Source: Isoetes taiwanensis (lineage: Eukaryota > Streptophyta > Lycopodiopsida > Isoetales > Isoetaceae). Taken from it: a stretch of 64,000 nt of DNA. The stretch lies in assembly GCA_021234155.1 (NCBI GenBank), contig JAJEKV010000032.1, positions 1,323,617-1,387,616 of the forward strand. Direction: 5' to 3'. The position numbers and the translations under genes are program-made. The notes under the pieces are model-generated. The model ran no database searches. It was not told the origin of the DNA and saw nothing but the letters and a program-made list of their open reading frames with translations. Of this stretch, positions 35,581 to 46,259 are shown one piece after another (positions within the stretch are counted from its first letter, which is position 1; each line of letters starts with the position of its first letter).

Positions 35581-36010
35581 GCTTTAATCTTTGTGAGTTA
35601 AACACCTCCAAATGCTAATAGATTAGAAGATTGAATCTTGAAAGTATGTTAAAAACTTGAGGGATGCATGATCAAGGTACTGGTCGGTTCCATCCCGAAT
35701 GGAGAAGACTAAATGTATCGGGTTTATGCACCTCAGAACAGAAGTTTCAATCTTCATAGATTACAAAAGATTTGAAAGGTTGCGTGAATATAAGGTACTG
35801 GTCGACTCCATTTCAAATGGAGAGGACTAGATGTATGAGGGTTGAGGGCACCCTTCAATCAAATGCTTTCTAAATATCATAAACGTTGTATGAATCTGAA
35901 TCTTAAGAATAAACATTTGATAAAATCATGAAAAAAACATGGATATTTATAATTATTATATTATTACATGGTTTTTTATTAATATTTTTATTGTTTACTA
36001 GAAAAACAAC

Positions 36011-37337
36011 ATGGACGAACGTCAGAAGGAATTTGAACGTAAAGTGAGACGAGAAAGCTTTGAGAAAGTTACATGGCGACTTAGCGCGCAAGAATGTTAC
36101 CCCAACAATTGCCACAAATAGTCCAATTAGACCCGGTGGACCTAGTCTTCCTAGAGGTGGGGTGGTGTGCATGAAATGAATGCCGCGTAGATGTATGTAC
36201 CATAAACATGTTTGAATGATTAGTTAACTTTATATCTTGATGTTACTTTTTTTTTTTTTGCGGTTGTACTTGACAGAGCGGTTATATTGCAATTGTTCGA
36301 TGTGCAAAGGACAAATAAAACGGATGAGAAAGACTGTCCTCGACCATGTTGAGAAATATGGTGAATGCCCGACAAATCCAGTGCTCTCGGACGCACATGT
36401 GGGGTATTCCAACGAGGTATAATACACCGAATCTTATGAGCGATAATCAACTACTCTCATGTACTTGAATCGATGTCTTAACTTAGTTTGCTTGTATTTT
36501 GTTAGGAAGAAATTGAGAATGAAGTGAGCTCGAAGCAAAGATATAGATTTTGGGGTTATGTTGTCATTGGAAGTAGATGATGTTGATATACTATGAATGC
36601 GTTCATAGAAAACCCTACAAAAAAAGAAAGCCATCAACTTCCTCAAAGAGTATCCCATTACATTGATAGAACTTCGCCGTGCAATGGCCGTTGCCAAGAT
36701 TGGAGGGAATGACAATGTTCATCAAAATTGGAATGTACTAGATCATGTCAAGAAAATAATCTTCCACCTTCACTAGTCCATTTGGTCCAGCCCTTTACAG
36801 ATAAAGATCGTAAGAAATTCAATGCATGGCCTAGAGGCAAGCCAATTATTTATGGGGAGCAATTTACATATTGGGGTAGGCAGTACATGATTAAAAATAG
36901 TCGGGTCCCCGGTGCTGGCCTGGGATTATATATTATGACTAGTGTGAAAGTCAAAGATGGAATACATTTGTTCCTTTAATGCCATATGTAGGTCCCGAAT
37001 ATAACTTCGGACACTTGGCATAAATTGAGTAAGCATCGATTGGCGCATGCTCATCTATGGCCTAAATTCAAATGCACGAACAATATCCAAGCCCGGTGAC
37101 TCACGCTTAAGCTTCACATATATTGATGGTCGCCCCTCGGTTGCATGGAAAACCTTGCCGCTTTTATTAATAGCTCTATCGAGAATCCACGAAGCTACCA
37201 ATTGTGAATTTGTCGAGGCAAACAAAGACCAAGAAGATTTTTTAGCCGTAAAATTGGCCGGGAGATATATCATGGTTTATGCTATAAAAACTTTGTGTAT
37301 TGGTGATGAATTGTTCATTGAATATGAAATCTGGTAG
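36011..37337 (+). pseudogene. Cassette 1: Cys-rich and SET-domain-like gene, broken
   Basis: An acceptor-like TTTACTAG precedes ATG at 36011 (MDERQKEFERKVRRESFEKV). The next piece, 36280-36422, has a C.C..C cluster (LYCNCSMCKGQIKRMRKTVL) reminiscent of transposase-associated Zn modules. From 36728 a SET-like domain is visible: WGRQYMIKNSRVPGAGLGLY, then after a one-base shift PLMPYVGPEYNFGH (36978-37020), then RIHEATNCEFVEANKD and MVYAIKTLCIGDELFIEYE (37180-37330). In SET proteins these are the GxG start, the central YxG, the NH-type binding site (here NCEF, so the Asn is kept) and the GEEL..DYG end. Introns or stops between the pieces break the frame. Catalytic ability unlikely. Confidence 0.55.
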
Positions 37338-37509
37338 ACCAATCTAGGAGGTCCTTTGATGATGTACTCAAATTACTCATATAATTTTTGTCGGAATGCA
37401 CCATTTTTCTTCTTCTTCTTGAATTCTTCTTCTTCTTCTCTTGGAATGAGATTGCACATATTGAAGATAAATGTGTATTATATCTTCAATATATGCTAGA
37501 TATGGTGTT

Positions 37510-38870
37510 GACGCCAGAGCGCGGACACTAAAATCCCTCCGGAAGCTGCTTGCCCCGAATTTCTTCTCCCCAAGGCCCTGGGGAAGGACGGGCAACCTCC
37601 CCTCACCGGAACCGCGATTTGGCTCTGCCAATGGACTCAGAATGCCGACATTGCCCTGGGGATCAAGTTCCGTGGCCAGAAGACGGGACTCGGCCCCAAA
37701 GCGTAAACCCTTCTAGAGCACGGCAACCCCGCGGGGTTTACGTTTGGAGGCCCTCTCCTTGTCGATTCGGCGGGACCTTCGCCCGTGTCTTGAAGTGGAG
37801 TTGGGGTGTTGGCCTTGAGGCGGACACTAAAATCCCTCCGGAAGCTGCTTGCCCCGAATTTCCTCTCCCCAAGGCCCTGGGGACGGACGGGCGACCTCCG
37901 CTCTCCGGAATCGCGATCTGACTCTGCCAATGGACTCAGAACGTCGACATTGCCTTGGGGACCAAGTTCCGTGGCCAGAAGACCACCCGAACTCCAAGAA
38001 GCGCCAAAGTAGCTCACTTCCATCACACTCGTAGTCAATTGGCCTAGTTTGTGCATGCGGGATCTCTTGTCGTGGAGGGCGTGAGTGTTTCCTTCTTTCG
38101 CAAAACCGACCGTGTAACTTGCTCCCTAGGGTAATTTCGCCATTCCGGACGATTTGGCAGGGTCTATTTGCCATTCCGGAGCATCCCCGGTGCCCGAACG
38201 ACAAAACAGTGCGGTTTCTACAAGGCCGACATCAGGACGCCCCGCGGTTTGACAAGTTCTCGGGACCGATCTGAATCTTTTGGACCTTCGAAGAGGGCCC
38301 CTGAATGGAGGATCCAGCGGTCGGATAGGGGAACGGGCTCGGGAGGGTGGTCATTAAGCGTGCGGCCGGGGGGAGCGCCGGGGAAGGGCTGCCTCGGGGA
38401 ACTTTTGGATCCCGCCTCACGGTCCGGGACTCTCCCCCCTCTTGTGAGGGATCCCTGCAAGGTCCTGGCCTCGTTTGACTTGGGGAAGGGTGCCAGCTCG
38501 GTTGCCCTGCAACGGGCTGCCCCGACCGTTCTAATGCTAACCCTTTGACCTAGACCTTCTCCGAAAATTCCGAAAATTGGGCCGTGTGCTGGAGATGAAT
38601 TAGGGATCCCGCTGGCAAAAAACCGGAATTTATTTTCGTGCAATGCATTAATTGCGAATTTACGAATGTCTTGCCACTGCAAAAGCGCCCCCCGACTTCT
38701 ACTTGCCACATCGGGAGGAGGAAAGGCCCAAACTCCGCTCCGTCAGTTCCCCTTGCTCCGTATTCTCGGCTGCTGCTTCTCGGCCAGGTCCCAAGTGCAA
38801 CAGACCAGGACTCGGCCCCCAAAACGTAAACCCTTCTAGAGCCTGGCAACAAATTAATTGCCGTGGCGGT
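37510..38870. repeat. GC-rich block with direct duplication, unknown origin
   Basis: Clearly richer in G+C than its surroundings. A segment starting GCGGACACTAAAATCCCTCC occurs at 37521-37686 and again at 37820-37984 (period 299), and GGACTCGGCCCC.AAACG, then TAAACCCTTCTAGAGC, recurs at 37685 and 38808. Long frames are open on both strands because of base composition, and I recognise none. It may be a separate sequence captured by or inserted in element 1. Confidence 0.6.
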
Positions 38871-38964
38871 CACATTCATATGGACTCATTATGGAGTGTA
38901 CGAAATTGAATATCTCGAACTCGAAATTCAAGGTGAGACGTCGTTGAACCCTGAAGCTGTGTCC

Positions 38965-39190
38965 AAAACCCTTAGCAGTAATCTATGAAGAGGCTGCAAC
39001 CATATATGAAGTTGTATGTGATCATGCACGAGAGAATATGGCAAATCAAAGAAGCTCTTCTTGCAGCTTTGCATGGACTGTAGCTGGGCATGCCTTGTGT
39101 AGATTGTATGCAGAAGAGCAACCTGGTGAGCCATATGTTTGCACTGCTACAGTCATGACTGAAGTGATTGGCAAGCTTGATTTAGTATGA
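38965..39190 (+). pseudogene. Gene fragment, possibly RNA-dependent RNA polymerase C-terminus
   Basis: Plus frame reads AVIYEEAATIYEVVCDHARE, then SSCSFAWTVAGHALCRLYAE and ends TEVIGKLDLV then stop. The Y..VY..A....SFAW.VA...LC spacing recalls the C-terminal region of plant RDR proteins, but this is a by-eye, weak match. A generic plant exon is the alternative. Its place next to the Argonaute piece raises interest. Confidence 0.25.
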
Positions 39191-39699
39191 AAGTATGCAA
39201 GTGAAGCTCAATGGTGCACAAGTCTGGTTTATTAAAGTGGATAGATAAACAAGGATGGAGAGAAATCTAAGTGGATAGATAAAGAAGGATAGATAAAATA
39301 CATAAGTAATCATTGCCAACTAGTGCTCCATTATTATCTGCTCGGATGTGTTAGTTTCATTGGAAGCAATACCCCAAGAATCATTGGCATCCGAGTTGCC
39401 TCCTCCCCATCTGTCATTTCCATTTGATGCAATTCCCCAACTATCATTCTCACCGATTCCTTGTTATCGTATCATTGTTACCAATAGCATCATGTTGATT
39501 TCCTCCCCATCGATATTCACGAGTTTCAATGATGTTCAATGCTTTAAAATCTCAGCTAAAAGGGCCACCGAGTTTATTCTATGCATTCTACCTCGTAAAG
39601 ACTGATCTCTATCTTTGTGTAATGGTTTGATTCCTTTTATATGTAGTTTCTGAAGGAAGATGCAATGCATACTTATCAGAGAGAGATGTTTTGAGTACG

Positions 39700-40190
39700 T
39701 TTAACAAAGCGCTTTTACATGGGGCGTTGGAGTTGTTAATCGGTGTATAGTTCCTCCCAGTAATATAAATGATCGGTACCCAGCGAATGTGGCTTTGAAA
39801 ATTAATGCCAAGGTAACTCACTTGGTACCCCATAATGGCTCCCCACGTTCATTGAACTGAAGACTTACTTTAAAGCAGTAGTGTGGAGGATATAATACGA
39901 TGTTATCGATGGAATTTCGTCGTGGTCTTCCAAAGGTCTCGAGGAGCCAACTATAATCTTTGGAATGGATGTGTCACATGGAGCCCCATTCTCGTCAAAT
40001 TCACCATCAATTGCAATTGTAAGGATTGAACTGTGTGTGCACTTGACATTTCAAATTTCAATTCATTACATTCCTATTTTAACTTGCGTAGGATGGGCTC
40101 TCTGAGTTATGGCCACTTGATATCGGTTTGTCGCCGCGGGTCAAAACACAATCACGAAAATGTGAAACTATGAATCGTTAAAACGAAGAA
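39700..40190 (+). pseudogene. Argonaute PIWI-domain fragment with introns (AGO4/6/9-like)
   Basis: Three exons in gene order with preserved splice sites: one ending at 39812 (GVVNRCIVPPSNINDRYPAN then VALKINAK before GTAACT), one about 39937-40018 (EEPTIIFGMDVSHGAPFSSN then SPSIAI before GTAAGG), and one from 40093 after TGCGTAG (DGLSELWPLDIG, then RVKTQSRKCETMN). These are the MID-PIWI junction and the first part of PIWI, with the first catalytic Asp (GMDVSHG) kept. The PTIIFGMDVSHG wording and exon borders fit the AGO4 clade. PAZ and the rest of PIWI are missing. Retained introns show genomic capture, not retroposition. Confidence 0.85.
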
Positions 40191-40564
40191 CCTTACAGGG
40201 GGCATGATTGCGTAAGTAACATAAATAACTTTTCAATCTGATATTGAAAGGATAATTAACTTTTGCTTGTGGCGGGGAATTGTTGAAAGGGTTTTGCGGG
40301 CTCGGTAAGTATCGGAACAAAGCATTTTTGCCTCCACGGCTTGTTGTATTGAGTTCCTACCCCTTATGGCTATGTATAGTTCTCTCCCGGCTTTCGGGTT
40401 CAATTTTAATAAATTTTATTGTATTGTGGACTTGGGGATGGTGTCGGTGAATCGGTTTGCAAGTGTTCTTAATGTAGGGTTGGCGACAATACGAAAGGTG
40501 TGCGGATGTTGGTTTAAGAAATCGATTTTGAAATGTTTAATAAATTGATTTTTTGCGGGGAGAT

Positions 40565-40830
40565 GTTTAAAGGGCACGTCGTTTAACACAAAGGCGTCGT
40601 TATAGGCGTCGTTTAACGACTATGATGGGGCGTCGTTAAGCGACCTCATGGCGTCGTTCAACGGCGTCTGTAACTTTTATCGAAAAAGCGAGCGGTTTTC
40701 GCCGCCTAGTTTTTGGTTCTAAGCATTTGGAGGGCGTTTTTAGGTGGCGATTTTTTTGGCGCGGATCATCCTTCGGTCCTTTCAAGCTTCAAGCAAGCAT
40801 CCAAAGGTATTTCAATGGATCAATCAACTC
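40565..40830 (+). promoter_or_regulatory. Internal palindrome cluster before cassette 2
   Basis: GCGTCGTTTAACGAC, CGTCGTTAAGCGAC and GCGTCGTTCAACGGCG lie at 40575-40672, followed by a leader ending at a possible donor (CCAAAGGTATTTC, 40806). Same layout as 35.3-35.6 kb. Suggests that the element's palindromes mark internal promoters as well as the two ends. Confidence 0.45.
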
Positions 40831-41119
40831 TATTTTTGAATTAGGCTTGTTGTTTGATAGATTTAGGGCTTGTTGTTTTTTCTTGTTTGTTTTCAATCCA
40901 TCCCATTTCTATCCTCCTCTTCTTTCCATCCTTGTTTTTCTTCAATCCATTTAGCCTCTTATTAGTATGAATAGATCCTCCTCCTTCTTCTTCCAATGAT
41001 CTTCCAATCATTGGTTTCTTCCTTCTAATCTTCCGTTCTTCCAATCTTCTATTCATTTTCTTCTTCTTCTTCTTCACCACTTTCTCATTCTATTCAATAT
41101 TTCTTTCCTATCTCCTTTC

Positions 41120-41281
41120 TTCTTCTTCCTTCTTTCTTCTTCTTCTTCTTCTTCTTCTTCTTCTTCTTCTTCTTCTTCTTCTTCTTCTTCTTCTTCTTCT
41201 TCTTCTTCTTCTTCTTCTTCTTCTTCTTCTTCTTCTTCTTCTTCTTCTTCTTCTTCTTCTTCTTCTTCTTCTTCTTCTTCT
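41120..41281. repeat. (TTC)n microsatellite
   Basis: About 50 near-perfect TTC units from 41128 to 41281. The poly-Arg frame on the minus strand is an artefact of this repeat. Confidence 0.95.
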
Positions 41282-41299
41282 ATTTTTTTTCCATGGAAG

Positions 41300-41395
41300 A
41301 AGGACGTCGTTGAAAGAGGCGAGGCCCATTCTTCCTCTATTTTTATTACAAGAAGGGGACGTCGTTGAAAGACGAGGCCCCTTCTTTTTATGTTC
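41300..41395. repeat. Two 47-bp copies with GACGTCGTTGAAAGA
   Basis: GAAGGACGTCGTTGAAAGA..GCGAGGCCC at 41298 and GGGGACGTCGTTGAAAGACG at 41355, half-palindromes of the element-1 motif next to the microsatellite. Confidence 0.6.
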
Positions 41396-41694
41396 TTTTT
41401 TTTTTTTTTTTTTTCATTTTTTACATGTTAATATATAGTTCTTTTTAATTAACAATGTAAATAGTTTTAATGTCAATGATCTTTTCAACGTGAATCGTCT
41501 TTTTTTTTTTTTTTTATTTATTTCTTTATTTATGTAAGTTTTCTAATTATTGAATGCCTTTATTTTTTGCATGTACACTAATAACAAAATCGTCGCTCTT
41601 GGAAATCGATTTTATTCACTCGAAGACATTCTAGGTAAGAATTTGAGTTTGAGTAGGAGAATAAAATTTTAATGTTTTATTTAGGTTAAAAAAA

Positions 41695-42035
41695 CTTGGG
41701 GAGACTTGGACAAGGGGCATGGTCGGCCCCACTTTGAGTGGAGAAGACTAGGTGTTCGGGTCCAAGCTCACCGCTTACTCTTTTGTAATTTTATTGATTA
41801 ATGTATTTAGTTTAGAAAAAATTGGGGAGACTTGGACAAAGGGCATGGTCGGCTCCGCCTTGAGTGGAGAAGACTAGGTGTTCGGGTCCAAGCTCACCGC
41901 TTAGTTCTCTTGTAATTTTATTGATTAATGTATTTAGTTTAGAAAAATTTGGGAGACTTGGACAAGGGCATGGTCGGCTCCGCCTTGAGTGGAGAAGACT
42001 AGGTGTTCCGGGTCCAAGCTCACCGCCTACTCTTG
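41695..42035 (+). repeat. Three tandem 126-bp units; core shared with cassette 1 intron
   Basis: Units starting GGGGAGACTTGGACAA, with ATGGTCGGCTCCGCCTTGAG and TGGAGAAGACTAGGTGT, repeat at about 41698, 41824 and 41949. The core TGGTCG.(C/T)TCC..N8..GGAGA.GACTA also occurs at 35681 and 35800, in the presumed intron of cassette 1. So the same sequence sits between leader and coding start of both cassettes. Confidence 0.8.
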
Positions 42036-42344
42036 TTTATTTTTTTTATTAATATATCAATAAATAGAAATCTTTACGGGATTGGACAAGGGCGGGGTTT
42101 TTGAAAAAAATTGCATTATTGATTTTCGGGTTTCTAGTTAAGAATGTTGTTTTTTAAAGATGTTAGGGATGTCAAAGAAACACTGATGTGGAGTGGTTAA
42201 GAGCAAGAAAAAATTTAAATAGTTGGTTTAAAAAAAAAAAAATTAAAAGGGAAACTAACTCTTAAGAAAGTAGGTAAAGATTCATAATGAAGGTTTGAAA
42301 AAAGTCACAAAGCAAGATTAATGAATCTAAATTGGTTTGTAGGT

Positions 42345-42986
42345 ATGGCCCCGACTGTGAAGACACTAATGATTAGTGAGATTAGACGCATGGTCATAAA
42401 TGAGATATGTGCTAACGAAAGTCCCGACCGGGAGATGCAAACTGGTCAACGTGTCGACCATTTTGTCAGACATGTGAAAAGGAAGTGCCAATTTGAGTTA
42501 GCACAAAAATGGCCAGGTCAAGAAGAAATGTTGACTTCTCTCCTTGACACACATGTAAAGCCAATGATTGGAAACCCCATGGATGAACTGAAGACATGTT
42601 TGAAGCATTCGGTGCAGCTTAAAAGTCCCAATGCCGAGGCTCGTGTCAAGGAATGGGTAGCTTCATGGAATTCCTCAAAGAAGCGACGTTTGGATCACAA
42701 GAACATCATTGCGGATCTCAATGCACGTCAGTTGGAGGTAATTAAAAATGCTTTGCATCAGGGGGGAAGCTCTAGTGGAGCAGGGCCTAGCAAGCCCCAC
42801 TTTTCTTTGGAGAATCACATGAACACATCAATCTTTGTTGATCCCATGCCCGTAGAGGCCGTGGATGTGATACGCCTTATTGAGGAGAAACCAACACATC
42901 GCACGTATCAAATCAAAATCAACGGAACACAACACTTCCAAGATGATGAGCTATCACGGTGGATGGGTTTTCAAGGGCAAAGATAG
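42345..42986 (+). CDS. Unrecognised 213-residue protein, cassette 2 of element 1
   Basis: The frame opens at 42321; I prefer the ATG at 42345 because a TTGTAG acceptor lies just before it (MAPTVKTLMISEIRRMVINE). It is a mostly helical, charged protein with a Ser/Gly/Pro linker (GGSSSGAGPSKPH) and ends IKINGTQHFQDDELSRWMGF. No family recognised. It follows a palindrome promoter and the tandem repeat intron, so it is probably an element gene such as a TNPA-like DNA-binding protein, by position only. Confidence 0.4.
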   Translation: MAPTVKTLMISEIRRMVINEICANESPDREMQTGQRVDHFVRHVKRKCQFELAQKWPGQEEMLTSLLDTHVKPMIGNPMDELKTCLKHSVQLKSPNAEARVKEWVASWNSSKKRRLDHKNIIADLNARQLEVIKNALHQGGSSSGAGPSKPHFSLENHMNTSIFVDPMPVEAVDVIRLIEEKPTHRTYQIKINGTQHFQDDELSRWMGFQGQR

Positions 42987-45840
42987 GGGTAGCGTATGAG
43001 ATGGCTCAAAGATACATACGCTTCAAGAGCCCGTGATCTGCTTTGGCTACATCCATTGGACTTGCATATGAAGTTGCTAGCTCTAGTGGGGATACCATAG
43101 GGCCAATGGTGATTCTACCTTTCATGAATGTGGAGAGACACTTGCACACTTGTTTGACTATTTACCTAATAACTTGTCACGTTTTTAGAAGATGGTCAAA
43201 TGCAATTGCTAGAGCCAAGAAGAACCCGACAAACACTTAGGCTGAACTTAGGAGCAAAATGCGAAGTTGTATATCATTATGTTCGGAGATAGCTCTTGCC
43301 CTAGCGAGAAGGTGTCGTTGAGATCCACAAAGGCCACTTCACTCACACAAAGCTTAATTGCAAGAGAGTCAAATTACATTTTGATGATGAGTACCAAAAT
43401 GTGTGGGTGGCCATTGGTGATTGGGACAATGCAATTCATTTTACGCCAAAGAGCGTCGTCCCTTGTTGAAGTGTTTCCGGTACTTACTTCCGGATGGACA
43501 AGCAAAATATCCATGGTTAGAAACGTGTTTGAGAAATCAAAAGGATGATGATCGTGTATGGGGACCACGAAATTCATGATGTCTATGCATTGGGATATAT
43601 TTATGAGATGCTTCGGATTTCGTGCAAGCTATGCGGCGAATGGAGTGGTTTAATAATAACAACAATGCCCAATGGATTAATCCAACCCATATGTACCAAC
43701 GACGTCTTGACAAGTTGGAGGAGCAAAAACAAGAATGATGTGCCTACGTGAAGACGTATTCTCATCACGACCCAAAGCTTCCGGGTTGTTGAAGCCTTAC
43801 AAAGTGTTGGAATATCTTCTACCATGGTTGTGAGACAAAGGCGACACATGAAGTGCATGGATGCCTTGAGATGTCAAAATTGTTGTTGTCACAACTCAAA
43901 TAATGAATACAATATTGTATATCTTGCCATGTTTAAGAGTATTAAAATTTTTTAATTGTCTAATAACCAAATATATAAAGACACTTTTAATTATTCAAAT
44001 CCCAATGTTTTGTAATGAACTTCCCATGTTGCTAACATTTGTTGCTTTCCTACTATGTTATTCATCGTGACTCCATATAAATAACTTGCAAGTTTTGCAC
44101 ATGTCAAAGAACCATGGGATGCGCACGATGGCATATCTATTGTTCACAACTTTACTTCTCGCGTGGCTTGGTAGCCTTCCATGTGACCCTAAACACGCAA
44201 AGGCCTTTAAGAGGCGAAGTTGGTCGTTCGGGTTTAGCTCGCCACCACCGCCACCTCCACCATTTGTGTGGATTTGGTATGGATTTTTTCTAGGATAAAA
44301 TGTAAGTTAACCATTTATTTTTAACGTTCTAATGTTTTTAAATGTAGCGTGTAAATGCGGTTTGCGTCCTTCTTTTCCTATGCATAATGTTAAAATTACC
44401 GTCGTGGTTATGGGCGGATCTTCTTTCGGCACCACTTGCCGAAGAGACGGAAAAGGACCTCGCATCCGGCGGGGAAGGCGAAGAAGCGGGGAACTCCGAG
44501 ATATCAGCGAGGCGATAACCACGAAGATAGGTGGAATGCCTTGCAATTCGGGATGTCGCCCATGAGAAATGGAGATTGTGCGGTGCTGTTGAACAAAGTA
44601 GGGGAGGTCCGCGCCCATGACCCTCCACGTCATAGCTCATACACTCCTTCAGAATTCAATCTTGGGCCCGTTCGAGCACGAGGAGAATGAACCCCACGAA
44701 GAAGGAGCGCCGGCCGTCGTTACGTCCGGAGTGGACATAATTCCTCTTCAAGCTCTGTTAAAGATGCGTGCACCACCGCACCACCTCCACGAAGGCATCT
44801 CTTTCAATATGAGTGAGTTCATCTTGAATTATGCCCTTTTTGTTCACTAACACATATTCATATGTTAGTCATTATGTTGAGTGTAGTAGCAAAAGTTGCA
44901 GCTTACTTGACAACTGCCGAGATGGCGACAATTTTTGGAAGATGGCTAATAATGTCACAAATAGCGTTTGCCATAACGTCCACAAGGGTGAATGGAACTT
45001 CGGGAGCCTATGATGAGGAAAAAAGAGGATCAAGGAGATTTTAGAAGCGAGAATATCCAGGAGCTCAAGTCGGAGAGATCTCATGGAGGGAGCTTTGTTC
45101 AAAGCGGGGTAAACATGTTAAATCCACGGTATTAGGCTCTTTCGTTTCTTCATTATAACCTCATTGTACTCATATTTTATTTATATTTTGCAGAGGTGTC
45201 GGAAGAAGCGGTGAAAGCTCTTGCCAAAGCTACTGGGAGTCAGATAGAGGAAGTGGCATGACCTATCACAGTTGACTAATGAGGCATTTCAAGTACATCA
45301 TCTCTCCCATGAGTGGGTTATAATTAGATGATGCCATGTGGACTAAGTCCTTGTATTGCATTGTAGTGTTTGAAGGCCAACATATTATCAAAGAAAGGGA
45401 AGCTAGAACAAAGCGTATTTGGGACTTGAGAATACGACGAAGCAAGTGGCAGCCATAGTGCCAATAAGACTGGGTCTGGCGGTTATGGCTTTTTGGATAA
45501 GCTATTTGTAAGTATAAATTTGGTTTATAATGTAGGTTCTCGAGTTGAACACTAACATTAGTTTTGGTGCTCATTCTCACTAGCGTCATTTCTTGGTCGC
45601 CCATTTTGCTAAAGATGAGCGAAAGGGCCTTCAAACAAGGTAGTCATGCGGCCATCAGCGTGCGACGCTTCTTGGCGTGAAAGGGGGGATGAAGTGTGTA
45701 TCATTCATTAGATAATTATTTGTGACTACAATGAACTAATTGTTGCGATACAATATAATGCAGGTAAATGAAGACGAAGCCAATGAAGAAGAAGAAGAAG
45801 AGAGCAACAACTAAAGACTTAATATATTTTGTAATGTGCA
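42987..45840 (+). pseudogene. Decayed remainder of cassette 2
   Basis: Short plus-strand pieces follow in changing frames: LGAKCEVVYHYVRR, VVEIHKGHFTHTKLNCKRVK then LHFDDEYQNVWVAIGDWDNA (43310-43440), a hydrophobic start MRTMAYLLFTTLLLAWLG with a Pro run SPPPPPPPF (44115-44298), and SVVAKVAAYLTTAEMATIF (44880-44940). None is recognised. Frameshifts or introns separate them. It ends with EDEANEEEEEES at 45773-45808. Confidence 0.3.
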
Positions 45841-45849
45841 AATTACATT

Positions 45850-46250
45850 GTGAAATATATTAATTGAATTCAATTTAAATTTTTTATGCTTTGTTCTTAT
45901 TATTTGTGATTTTTTGTTATGTTAATTTTATGCTTTCGATTCTATTTTTTTATTCTTAGATTTATTAAACATTTAATTACATATTAAACAATAATGCTTA
46001 TCTACCATTAATATAATTTAATCAATATTTGTTTCTATTTTTTCGAATTTTTTTAAATTTTAAATATTTATTCTCGATTTATTTTGTTCATATTTAATAT
46101 TTATTAATACTATTAATATTATTGATAATATTAATATTAATAAATATTACTAAATATTTATTTATATTAAATATTTGTTAATTTTGCATATGAATATTAG
46201 CTTGTCCGTTAAATCATATTGAATAATATTAAATAAATATTTTTTATCAA
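45850..46250. other. Very AT-rich stretch of element 1
   Basis: TTAATA/AATATT-rich DNA between the cassette 2 end and the GC-rich right end. No gene. Confidence 0.6.
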
Positions 46251-46259
46251 AATTCCTTA

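Noticed and set aside
37377-38709. Several long overlapping frames on both strands in the GC-rich block
   Set aside because: High G+C makes stops rare; sequences on both strands are equally open and match no family.
41108-41329. Poly-arginine open frame on the minus strand
   Set aside because: It is only the translation of the (TTC)n microsatellite.
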